From Rhizaria sp. SCN 62-66 (lineage: Eukaryota > Rhizaria, unplaced): a stretch of DNA of 58,705 nt. Shown piece by piece: positions 10,614 through 22,600 of the stretch. Where the stretch lies: contig MEDY01000179.1 of assembly GCA_001724265.1 (NCBI GenBank), forward strand, positions 1-58,705, in the 5' to 3' direction. Positions within the stretch are counted from its first letter, which is position 1. The number at the start of each line of letters is the position of its first letter. The position numbers and the translations under genes are program-made. The notes under the pieces were generated by a model that was not told where the DNA came from, ran no database searches, and saw nothing but the letters and a program-made list of their open reading frames with translations.

Positions 10614-13600
10614 TTACGCAAACCACGCAGAGTCGAACATCTTGGAGTGCCTCCAGGGCCTGTTCGCAGCGGCGATGTGCCTCCGCACAATAACACGCGC
10701 GCTCTCATAACCCTGAACATCCGCGTGGCTGATGCCATCATCCTCACCGCGACTATGCGTCGCCAGTCGAAGACGAGGCGTAAGCGGCGCAGAAGGAAGC
10801 GTAACAGAATTTAGGCTGGTCTGAGTCTGCGACTGCTGCTCAAAGAATGTGTCGTGTGTGACAGCGCGGTTCATCGCAGAGTGTGCCATGTTAGTGTCAG
10901 GTGTGTGCAATGCTGCAAGAGTCAGCGCGCGAGACCATAAAGAGTCACTGTCAACACTAACGCGAAGATTTTCGGCATCAGTGTTGTCACCCGGGATCGG
11001 GTTGTGTACTGTGAGCAGGAGAGGGTGTGTATGGGCGAGCAGGCCTGGCGCAACATCGCTCAATGCGCAGTCAAGCAGCCACAACGGTGTGCGCTCACTC
11101 AAAGACAGTGACTGCAACAGCGATGAGTTCTGATGCATGTAATTCTCGCTACTGGTGGCATCGGACTGTGAGAGAGCAGGAGTAAACGCAGTCATCTCAG
11201 CAACACCTGCTTTGTACATCATCGTGGCGTTCTCGGCGGAGCTAACCGGGCTGGTTCCGCTGCTTGAAGTGTCACGTTCGATGGCACGTGCACGCAACTT
11301 TGCAGCGCTGAGATCCTTGCTCGACACTGAGAGTGCATTAAGTGACGGGACAAGTGAGAACGCTGTCGGAGCAGCAGCAAAGCCGATGACAGTGCCACTC
11401 TTCTCTCGGCTATCATCACCAGTGTTCGAAGTTGTCATATGCTGTGATGCAGGGGCAGGCAAAGGCTCCGTGAGGTTGATGGCGGCCATACGCAGCGGCA
11501 CTCCGCCATGCAAGCAAGCAGACGTGTGGCTATGCTCTAGTTCTTGTGTGTGCGGTTGTGTGTCTTCAACTCTGTCGTTGTTGCGATGATCGGCCGGCAA
11601 AGGATAGGACAGATACTGACCACCCGACTCGAGCACATTAGCGTATACACGCAGCGCCAGCCTCGCCACAGCGACCTCCACCTCACGTGCACTGACGCGA
11701 GCAGCATTCGTGCTCATATCGGCACCAGTGGCGCCTTGAGTACTCGCACCGCCATTGTTCAGGGCAGGACGGGCCGCTGAAGGCCAGCCTTCTCCGGCCA
11801 GCACCTGTGGATGCACCAGCGTCCGCATCGACGGGTGCGCGAGCAGCGGCAGCCGCAGCGTCGACCACAGCCCGTCCAGCGCCTGTGCCGAGAAGATCGC
11901 CTTGCGTTGCGGCAACAGCGCCGAGGACACCGCAGCGGGCACGCCGCGGGGAAGAGTCGAGCGCGCGTAGGCAATCTCGGCGGCCGCGGCGGCGCGCACC
12001 GCGCTGTGCACGGTCGCAGCGTATACTGCAGGACCCACTGCAAGTCGGGAGCGAGCGCGAGAACGCGACTGGGACGCATTGGTGCCGCCACCGCCGCCGT
12101 TGGGGCCCGGCTGGAAAGGTTGTGCAGAAACTGAAGGGGCATCAAAGCGGATCGAGCGCAGAAACCGACTGGAAGTGTTTTCTTGCGGTGATGAGCTGCA
12201 GAAATCCACACTGTTTGTTGACACGACTGCGGCGATTGCCGCCACGGCCGAAGTTGCAGCGCGCGAACGGCGGGCCACGTCCTTGATCTGCGCACGGTAA
12301 GACTCAACTGCAGTGAGCAGCGCGCCACTGCCCGCAAACACTATCGCGCTGGGCGCTGTGGTGGACGGGATGAGCGCCAGTGCGTGCGTCGCGAACGAGG
12401 TGGACTTGGCGTGAGGAGTTGCACGACTTATGACGTCATTATTAGTCTTAGTAAGCGTGACAGCAGGGGGAACTGGAGAGAGAAGGCCGCGGGGAACAAC
12501 GGGAGCAACGCCCAGAAGCGCTGCAAATACAGAGCCAAACGCCGCGTATACGCTGGGCGAAACTGACACCGCACTGGAGCGCACCGACGCAGCAACATGA
12601 GGGAGCTTACTTTCAGACATAACTCCATGCCCAGCACGCACACACGCGTCACCGGCACTCGCGATCACGCCGCTTTGCTGTGTGTGGGTGGTAGTAGCAG
12701 CAGGCTCAAAGATAACAGCCGCATCAGTTGCAGTCAAAAGAGCCGTCGTTGTAGCAGTGATTGAGGGGGGTGAGATAAGCACGGGTGGGGCCAGTGCGGC
12801 TATCAAAGGCGGCAGTGCCGCATCGCTAGTCACAACATCACTAGCCTTGCTGGTGTCATCACGTTGTTCTTGCTGTGGTTGCTGCTGCTTCATAAACTGC
12901 TGATGTTGTTGCTTTTGATGCTGCTTATGCTGCTGCTTATCTTCGCGGTACGCGTTCATACTGGCGTACATTGTCGCGTTAGCCGCTGCTGCTGCCGCAA
13001 CCGCGCCTTGCCCCTGCATCTTCTGCAGCTGCTGCTGTTGTTGTTGTTGCATCATGTAGTGGTACTGTATCTGCAGCTGTTGTCCGTGGTGGCTCTGAGA
13101 GCTGTGCTGTGGCGGCGGCACGAAGGGCGTCGTCAGGGAGTCCCACAGCGGGAACGCGCTCGCCGCCGACTGCGCGCTTGTGGACGCTGATACTGCAAGC
13201 GCAGCAAAGGCGCGCACGCGCGGTGGCAGCGGGGACAGCGCACGGGGGTTCTCGGAAGACGCAGCTACCGCCAGGACGGTGCGGCGGCGCCATAGTGGCA
13301 GCGGCATGAACACCTGATGCTGCGCTGGCAACAATGCAGCTTCATCAACTGCACCTGAATCGATTGCATTTGTGACATCATAGTTGTCGCTAAAGTGAGA
13401 ATTACTCCCCGGTGACACCTGGGTAGACAATGGTTGTGGCAACGCTGTAGTGGTCGTGCGCCAGGGGACTTGCGCCGGGGCCACGCGGGCCGCGAACCAG
13501 GCGTCCGACACCGAGATCGAGAGCTGCTGCGCAGATGGCGGGCCACGGTGCGGTGTCGGGGGCGGCGCGCACAGGGCTACTTGCTGCAGTTGCAGCCGCG

Positions 13601-16600
13601 TCCACGCTCCGGAGTCGCTCTTGTCAGCGGCATTGGAGACAGCGTGATTGTTATTGCTGTTGCTGTAAGTCATTTCTGAGTGGATCCGCCCCAGCGCTGC
13701 GAGCGCGCGGCGGAAGCGCGAGCCCACCGGCGGCGCTCGCAGGTCCCAGCTGTAGGCGTCGCCAAAGTCCGTCAGCGACAGCACGCGCGCACGCGGAAGC
13801 AGCGGCAGCGCGTGCGACTGCGATTGGCACAAAGACGGAGACTGCGAGGGCGTTGAAGATTGCGTCTCGTGCGCCGCTGAGGCAGCGCAAAGCAGCCAAT
13901 ACAACTCATGATCGTCGCTGTTGCGCACACTTGCAGATGTGAGGATTGACCGGGCGAGCTCCAGCGCTGCGCGTGGCTCTGTCGGCAGTGTTGCTGCAGG
14001 TGCCGTCTGCAGGGCACTAGCAGCGGCCCAGGCTGCTGCAAATGTTCGGCGTGAAAGCGGCAACGGCGACGTAATGGGACGCGAAGCAGACGAAAAAAGC
14101 TCTGCCCTCGCCATGTTCGTATCACCCGCATAATTGTCACTAAAGTCATAATTATACAAGGATGCTTTATCAGTGATGTTGTCTTCAATCGCCTGGAGTG
14201 TTTGGGAAAGTGCAAGAGCAAGTGTTGCCGTCGCGGGTGACGAAAACGATGTCAGAACACCTTTGCTTGGGCCTTGGCGCAACTTGGCAGCGTACGGCTC
14301 GAGCAAAGCAGCATCGCAGTTGGCATCAACAACAGCAGTCACGCCAGCATGTGGGCGTGTGTTCGAAGTGTGTGCAGCTCCCGTATCGACATCACTTCTG
14401 CGTGGTTGCGGCAACTGAGATGAGGGCCAGAGCGCAAGAGATGCAGCTGTGGCCGCAAGCCCGCCGCGGCCAATGTTTCCGAGGGCCAGGTCCGCAGCGA
14501 GCACCGCGCCCGCGCGCTGGCGGGGCCGGCCGCGGCGCCTAAACAAAAGAACGGGCGCCTCTTTGCCCAAACGAGCAGCATTAGACACACGTTGCGATCT
14601 GATAGGGTTGGCATCCTCGCTACTATCAGTGGTGTGCTGGAGTTTAAGTGCAGCGGCGTGCGCGGCCGCAGATGCGGGCAGGCGTGAGAGCAACTCAGTG
14701 ACATCAGCAGCGTGGTCGTCGTCGTAGTCGCCGCCGATATTCGTGCGCTGCAGCGGTGGCGGTGCCGTGGTGGCGTGCAGGGCCGAGTAGCGCTGCGTCT
14801 GCGTCCGCGGCGTCCAGGCGGTCGCTGGCAGCAAAGCCGCGTGCAGCGCGCTGTTGCTGCCCACGCTCACGCTGGGGGCTTGCACGCCAGCGCGAGCGGC
14901 TGCCTCCCCGCCGGAGCCGGCGATTTCTTCGCTGGCAAGCGTGATGTAGGGGGAATACACCGAGGCGGAGCCAACAGACACGCCAGGCGGTGGCAACGGG
15001 CATCGCGCAGCTGCGGCGTCGGCGCGCGAAGCGGCTGCCGACATCCCGCTGGCCCGCAGCAGCGACCGAGTAAAGATGTTGGGCCGGTTCTCGCAGTGCT
15101 CGCGAAGTTTGGCATCTGGCAGTGTGGAGTTGTTCTGAGCAAGAGCGTCAGCAACAAGCTCGGGGTCATCATGATCGAACCCTTCTTCTTGATCTTGAAC
15201 TTGTTCATCCTCGAAATTGTCCGTAATAACATCAGCGGCGTCGGTGCGCGTGCGGTCTGCAACAGCCGTCGACGAATTAGCATGGTCACTCGTGGTCGTC
15301 GTCGCAGCTGAAGCTACAGAAGGCTTGGTGAGGCCGGCAACGTCGCTGTGGATACTGCCAGGCCGCGCCCGCGCCCTTGCAAGGGCCTTGCTCATCGTTG
15401 TAGGAGTCGCAGGCACTGCGGATAAAGCAAGTGCAACAGGGGCGCTAGACATCGATTGCGTTTCTGAGGCAGTTGAGCTCTCAGCTTGACCAGGAGCATT
15501 TTTGTTCGCACGCTTCGGCGGGAAGCTAGCCCAGCTCATCGGCGGCGTCAACGTGACGAAATTAGCGATGCTCTCACCCTCGCTCGCAATGGTGGTGTTC
15601 TTCCTCACCGCCAGCAGTGGCAGCACGGCGTCCTCGATGATGCTCAGCAGGTCGAGCCGCTCGCGCTCCGACAACGGGTGCAGCGCGGGCTGTGGGTCGG
15701 ACAGGTAGGGCATCAGCGCGCGCGTCGCGAGAGGAAGCGCGGACCCCGAATGGGGGAGCTGCGAGGATGATTTCGACGCTGTACCTAAAGTGACACTGCA
15801 GTCACTATGTGCAGCAGCATTGTCACGCACTACTTCAATGCGGCTACGGCGCAAAGATGACGAAAGCATGGCGCTATGCGCACTGCGGATGTCAGCGCAG
15901 ACGTCAGCAGGACTGAGCCACTGAAGCGAGCCCAGCGCCGGGCCAGTGCGCGCGCGCTTCGGCAACGTGACGATTCCGCCCGCGCCGCCCACAGGCAGCA
16001 TCGGCGAGCCCAGCGTGACGCTGCTGGAGCTCAGTGTGATGCCGTTGCCGGCATTGTTGCCGCCGCCCGCGCTGGCGACGGCGACCGTGGCCGTGCCCGG
16101 TTCCCCCGCGCCGCCAGTGCGGTGCGACGCGGTGCCCGCGTACACCGTCGCGAGCGGGAACTCGGACGCTGCCAGTGCGGCGACACGCTCGGCGGCCAGC
16201 GACTGCGAGTGCGAGAGCGCGGCGCCAAACGGCACGATGCGCGACACGCCGTCGCTTGCAGCGGCGGCGGCCACCAAAGCGGCGCGGGCAGCAGCGGTCG
16301 CGCCACCGCGGCCTATGCGCTGACGCAGCGGCAACAGCTTCTGTTGCTGCTTCTGGTCGTGCTCTCCGTCGTTGGTAGTGTCCGCAGTGTCAGCAGCGTC
16401 CGTTCTTTCGGTAATTGTCGCCCTGGCCGCCTTCCCCGCGGCAGCGGCAGCGGCGACAGCGGGAACGGCTATGACCGGCGGCAGCGAGCCCTGCAGCGTG
16501 GCGTTGAGCGCCTTGAAGCCTGTTTCCGCGGTCACCGCAAGCACGACGCCGTGATTGTGCGAGCCGCCCGGCGGCGGCGACGGCGGCGGCAGCGCGAGAG

Positions 16601-19600
16601 CGGGCACCGCGCCGACGGCCGACGCCGCCGCAAAGGCCCCCGCGTTGGCCACGACGGGCGCGAGCAGGCGCGAGAGCAGCGGGCGCGCGGCGAACGCGTG
16701 CACGAGCACGTCCCGCACTGCGCGCGGCACCGGCACGGCGCACAGCGCGGTCGCGGTGCCGCGGGCGCGCGCCGCTGCGGCGGACAGCTGCGACGATGGG
16801 GCGATGTTCGGCTGCACGCTGGCGCAGACAACGGCGCTGACGGTCGCAGTGGCCATGAGGAGTTCCTTCACGAACGCGGCGGCGGCGGCGACTTCGTCGT
16901 CGTCGAGCAGCCGCTGCAGGCGCGAGACCTGCGCAGCAGGGGGCAGGCGCGCCAGCGGGGACGAGAGGTGGAGCTGCGTGCGCACCGTCACCGTCACAGA
17001 CTCGCTGCTGCTGTCGCGCGCGGAGTCTGACTGCGCGACTGTGGACGTGGCGTTGACAAAGGCGCCTTGGCCGGGAAGCACAGCGCCCTCAGCAGTTGTG
17101 GAGGTTGTGTACTTGCTCTTAGAGTGAGCACCATTTGCATACGTCTCGACAAGTGAGGTAGCAAGGGCGGCAACTGAGCCCACGCTCAGCTCACCCTTTG
17201 TGTCTGCGTCTTTGCTCTGCGCGCTTGTCTTGCGAACACGGGCGCGAAACGTTGCAACTTTGAGTGCAGAGGCGATCGCGGTGTGTTGCGTCACCGCCAG
17301 CGGATGATACCATTCGCGCCACTCACTGTCGTCACTGGTAATGTCAATATCAGCATCAAAGTCATTACCGCTGTTTCCCGACAGCGCGTTACTGCTCGCA
17401 GCAAACGGACGGTCTGCGCCAAGCAGCGGCGCGTCCCGTGTCGCAGTCTCGGCCGCAGCGGCGCCGTGCGCCGCCCACGTGGCCGCCGCAAGCCCCGCCG
17501 CCACGGCCTCCGATTCAGCCACCGCGCGCTGCTCGTCATCGCCGCAGGCCGGGCCGCGTCCGCGCCGCCCGACCCTGCTGAGCGGGGTGACGGGGAGCGC
17601 GGCGGGGAACTGCGCGGCAAGCGCGAGCGGCGCTGTGACGGCCGAGGCGGCGACGGCGGCGGCGGGCGGCACGAGCCCCAGCATCGGCGACCGCGGCGAC
17701 GGCACCGGGCCCAGGGCAGCGTGGTGGAACGGGCGGTACTTGTACCGACTGGGGACCGCGGTAGCGGCGCCAGCGGGACTTTGTGCAGAGCTAGTGTGAC
17801 TTGTCACCGCCTTTGCCGGCGTCATCGTGCCTCGCGCGTAACGGTAAACGCCACCACCCCTCATAACCGGCTGTTGGAACTCTGACTGTGAGTCAGTCAA
17901 GCTACTCGCGCTGCCAGGAGGTTTGCGCGACAGCAGGCGCGCGAGGAGCCGGCCCGAGAGGGCTGGTCCGCGGTGCGCGCAGTCGTGGCTGTGCACGGGC
18001 AGGTAGGGGTCCCAGCGGGACTGTGGCGAGTAGTTGGTCATTTGCGAGAAGAACTGCTCGAAGCCTTCGTGGTCCTCCTCTTCCGCATCATCTAATTCGG
18101 CGTCACCGTTGTTCACATGCGTGCTTGCAGTGACAATGCCGGCTGTGGTACGCTGCTGCAGCCCGCCGCGCGCCTCAGCGCGTGCTGCTTCCGTCGCGTA
18201 GGCCTCTGCGAGCAGCACGCCGATGGGCAGCGGCGGCGCCGTCGCCAGCGGGCCCCAGCCCAGCAGCGCGCGCGGGCAGTGGAACTCGCTGTCGGCCGCC
18301 GCGGCAGCGCCGGCGCCGCGTGTCAGCGCTGCGGCGGGCAGCTGGGGCGCCGTGCCCTGCTTACTCTCGCCAGCACTGCCGCCGGCGCTGGTCACGGGAG
18401 TCGCACTTGAGTTGCTGTCATCATTCCCGGCGCTAGCCTTGTCGTTTCGTGCGAGATTTGCGGCGACCTCGGCATTGGCAGCTTCCCAGGCGGCCGCCTC
18501 GGTGAATCCCGTGACACTGGCCCATGTCGAGGTGACTTCGGCGCGGCGGCGCGCGCCCTTGGACGCTGCGTGCTCGAGCAGGCGCAGCAGCTGCGTGGCG
18601 CGGAGCTCGCCCTCGAGGTAGCCCTCGCGCGCGCACAGGCGGCGCAGCAGGTGCAGCATGGCCGGCGACAGCGCAATCGAGACCGAGGCGAAGAGGCGCG
18701 ACACGCGGGCGATGTGGTTATGCCATGGGGCGGGCGGCGCCGAGAGGGTGAACAGGCCGCCAGACCCAGCGTCAGCGAGAAAGTCACCATTTTCATTGTT
18801 GCTGTCGGTAGTCTTGTCTGAGTTACTACTGCTGGCGGTGACGTTCTCGAAAGACGACAGAATGCGTCCCAGAGTGCGGCGCTCGGCCTCTGCCTCGGCG
18901 ACTGCAGCCGCGGGGACCGCGGGCACGAGCAGCGCCGAGGGCGGCGGGAAGGAGAAGGGCGAAACCGGCCGCGGGTCGTGCGCATACAGCGCGCCCGCGA
19001 AGAGCGACAGCGGCAGCGGCGACTGCGAGCTGAGGGCGTAGTCGCCAAGCGACGAAAACAGCTGCTCCGCGCTAGCGACCGTGGCCGGCGCGCTCGCACT
19101 TGCATTAGAGCGAAAGGTGACGTTGTTGTCTTCGTCAGCACTCCGAATCGCGGCGGTCGCGGCATCGTAGAGGGTGCCGCGCACCATGTCCGAGTCTAAG
19201 TGCCGGCTCGCCGCGCCGTCTGAGCAGCCTGCAACGCCGGCACTGCCGTCGGGGCGATAGCCGTCGTACAGCAGGGCGGCGGCGGCGCCCTGAGGCGACA
19301 GCGGCTCCACCAGCGGTGACGGCGCCAGCAGGTGCGAGCTCAGCAGCAGCTGACTCGCCATGTGGTTGCTGCTGCCGCCACTGTTGTTAGAAGCATTGTG
19401 CATAGGCGTGGGCTGGACAGTGGACCAGTGCGGCTCGGCCAGCAGGGCCTCGCCCATAGTAGCGCCGGGGCCTGGCTTAGCGTGCGCCCACCACGGCACC
19501 GCAGCGGCTGCCGCGGCGGTGCTGCCGTGGGCCGCCGCCATCGCGGCCGCCAGCTGCACCGGCGCGCGCGCCGTGGCGCCGTACACTGTCGTCGCCACGG

Positions 19601-22600
19601 GCGGCTGCGCGGCGGCGGCCGAGGCGAGCGCCGCGACTGAAGGGTCGCCGCCGCCACTGCCGAGCGAGGACACCGACAGGCCCGGGTACGGCGGCTGCGT
19701 GCACACGGTCGGCGCGGGCGCCAGCGCCAGCGCCGGCGCGGTCAGCAGATGCGGCGAGTGCGGCAGCGCGCGCGAGCCCAGCGGCGGTGTCGGCACCAGC
19801 GCGCCCAGCGGCACCAGCGGCGCCAGCGGCACGACGTCGTCAGAAATCGGAGGTCTAGAGCCACCCTTGGTGGCGGGCTTATCGCCCTTCGTAGCACTGC
19901 CAGGGCGCTTGGTCTCTGTGGAGAGGCGGCGGACGGGGGCAGAGCCTGGACCAGGGAATGCAGGGCGCGACTGCTGCTGAATGTGTTGTTGGCGTTGTTT
20001 GCTGCCACTGACCCGAGCACTGTCAGGACTCGTCGTCGCAGAATTATAGTTCTGAGAAGACTTGTTCTGTTGCGGCTTCTGGTGTTCATTCTTATTGTTA
20101 TTGAAAGAACTCGTGCTACTGGCATTCGCGCCAGTGCTACTCTTGTTGTTACTCTTGTTGTTAACCGTGCTCTCTGTCACCGAGTGCGCGGGTGCGCCGT
20201 CGTTGTCCGTGCCGCTGAAAGAGGACTTGCCGAGCCGCGTGGCCTTAAAGCCGACAGTCTTGACAAGGTTCGTGTGCGAGAGCTGCAGCCCAGTCGAGTG
20301 CAACAGCGCCAGCGCCGTCGGCAGCGCAGCGCCCACCGCGTACTCGTACCCGCTCTGCGCGACGTCGTCGCTTGCGTTGTTAGACGCGAGAGCGGCGGAG
20401 CCCAAGTGGGAGCACCGCAGGCTCGAGTGCGACAAGCGTCTCAGCCACTCGCCCTCGGCCACGCTGCCGCTCGCGCGCGTGGGCAAGATGTTTTGCTCGA
20501 ATGCACGGCGCCTCATGTCGGTGCGTTCCCGCGCAAGGTTAAGCCGCCTGCTGCGCGACAGCATGAGCTCCCACACAGTGACATCTGCGCCGACTGCAGG
20601 CACCAGCGGCACGGGCCGCGAGCCGGTGTCAGTGGCGTCAACATCATCGTTGCAAGGGTTGCTGTGGGCAATAAGGGATTCAACACAGTTATTCACATTG
20701 TGGTTAGGGCTCCGCACAGGGCCAGCACTTCTGGTATTGTTGTTGGCCTGATGTTGCTGTTGCAACGCGCTGGGGTCGGCGGGCCGGCCCACAGTGGTGG
20801 CACCCTCGGCCGCGGTCAGCACCGCGTGCGCGAATAGCAGCTCGGCGACGGCCTGCGTCACCGGCGGCGCCGTGTAGGGCGGCGGCAGACGCAGCGCAAG
20901 CTCTGTGTTGCGCGCGAACTGCTCCACCTTGTCGTGGTCGCCCAGGCGGATGTGCAGTGCAAGCCGGCACGACAGCAGCGCGGGCGGCAGCGTCGCGTGC
21001 AGCGCCCAGGGCCGCACCGGGTGCAGGCGCGACAGGCTGGCGCGGCCGTTGTTGGCCGCGGTGCTGTCGCAGCCTTCTGAATGTGCATTGATGCCGCTGT
21101 TCGAAGCATCGATCGAGCTTCCAGCTTTGCTGCTGTTGATACTGACGCTGTTGGTATGATTGCTCGCAGTGCTGGGAGCGTCGTAAAGGCTATCAGACAC
21201 CGGCGTCGGCACTGGCATGGAGCACGACCCAGTAGACGCGGTTGAAGCGGCGGCATCTCCCGACGCCCAGGGCTGCAAGGGCATCAGGCGGCCGCTGGCG
21301 GTGTCACCGACGCGGCGCAGCGCGTTCGCGAAGGGGCCCTGCTCGCAGAAAGCCGGGTCTGTGAGGTCGCCCATCTGCCCGCCGCGCAGCCGCAGCAGCG
21401 CCAGCCCGCCGCCCGACACCGTTGTGCCCTCCACACCGAGCTGGGGACTCGACTGGCCGTCCGGCTCCGAGCGGCTGCGCGTGCCGTGCGCGCAGTGAGT
21501 GTCCGAGAGCAAAGGCACTGCGGCCTCGCGGTCGGCGATGCCGTCGAGCCCCAGTGTCAGCCCGCGCGCGTGCGCCCACGCGAGGTACCGGCTGCCGTAC
21601 ATAGTGTCGGGCCCCGTCGCGGGCAGGTGGCCACGCAGCGGCCACTGCGCCTGAGGTTGTGGCTGTGACTGGGTGTTGGCGGCGTTGCCGGTGCGCGGGA
21701 CTGCGGCGACTAAAGGGTAGTCCGCGACAAACCCGTGCATCAGCGCGGCGGCAGGCAGCGCGTCGGTCATGTGGGGCGCCTCCGCGCTCTCTGAACGCAA
21801 ACCGGGGCCACCGGTCTGGGAGGTGTCACGGCGACTTGACTTCTCGAGGTACGGATAGTCGTCGTCGCCGCGGCCGAGTCCAACGGTCCAGTCGCAGTCG
21901 AACGGGTCTGCGGGTGAGGCGCCGCGTGCAACGGCCATGTCGGTGACGCGGCGCAGCACGGCGAGCGCGTGGCGCGCGATCGCCTCGGCCGCGGGCGTGC
22001 GCGCAAGTGCCACGAGCGCCGAGGCGGGCACGGGCAGCGCGGCCGCCGAGTACGGCAGCGACGGCGGCGGCAGCACGGACACCGGAGCGGCCGGCGACGT
22101 GGCGTACGAAGACTGCCACACCGAGCTGGTCCTGGCATTGCTACTACTGTCGCCACTGTTGTCGGTTTGCGGGAACGTGTCCGAAGGTAGCAAGTGGTCG
22201 CTGGACAGGAACTGGCCCTGAGTCAACGCGTCCTTGGCGGGACTCGCGCCGCTGGCCACACCGGCGCCGGCGCCGGCCACGTAGCGCGCAGTGGTGAGGC
22301 GGGCCTTGGCCTCCGTGGGCGCGGTGTGGCCGTCCGCCACAAACGCGGGGGTGCCCGGCGCGCCCGCCGCAAACTCGGCCTGCGACTGCTGCGCCTGTGC
22401 TTGTGGCGGCGACTGGGAGCCGCCAGTGCGCGGCTGCGCGCCGTGCTGCGGCGGCCGGGGCGGCGCGGAGACGGGGCCCAGGCCGGCCGTGGCGGGCGAC
22501 GACAGCGCGTCGGCGAGCCGCAAACAGGCCTGGGCGTAGAACGTCGCCGCCTCCATGCGCAGCACACCGATCTCGGTCAACGACAGCGGCGAGAAGGGAA

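Noticed and set aside
15876-17030. A 384-residue plus-strand open frame inside the giant gene
   Set aside because: It is Arg/Gly/Ala-rich, has no motifs, and is covered by the much longer minus-strand frame.
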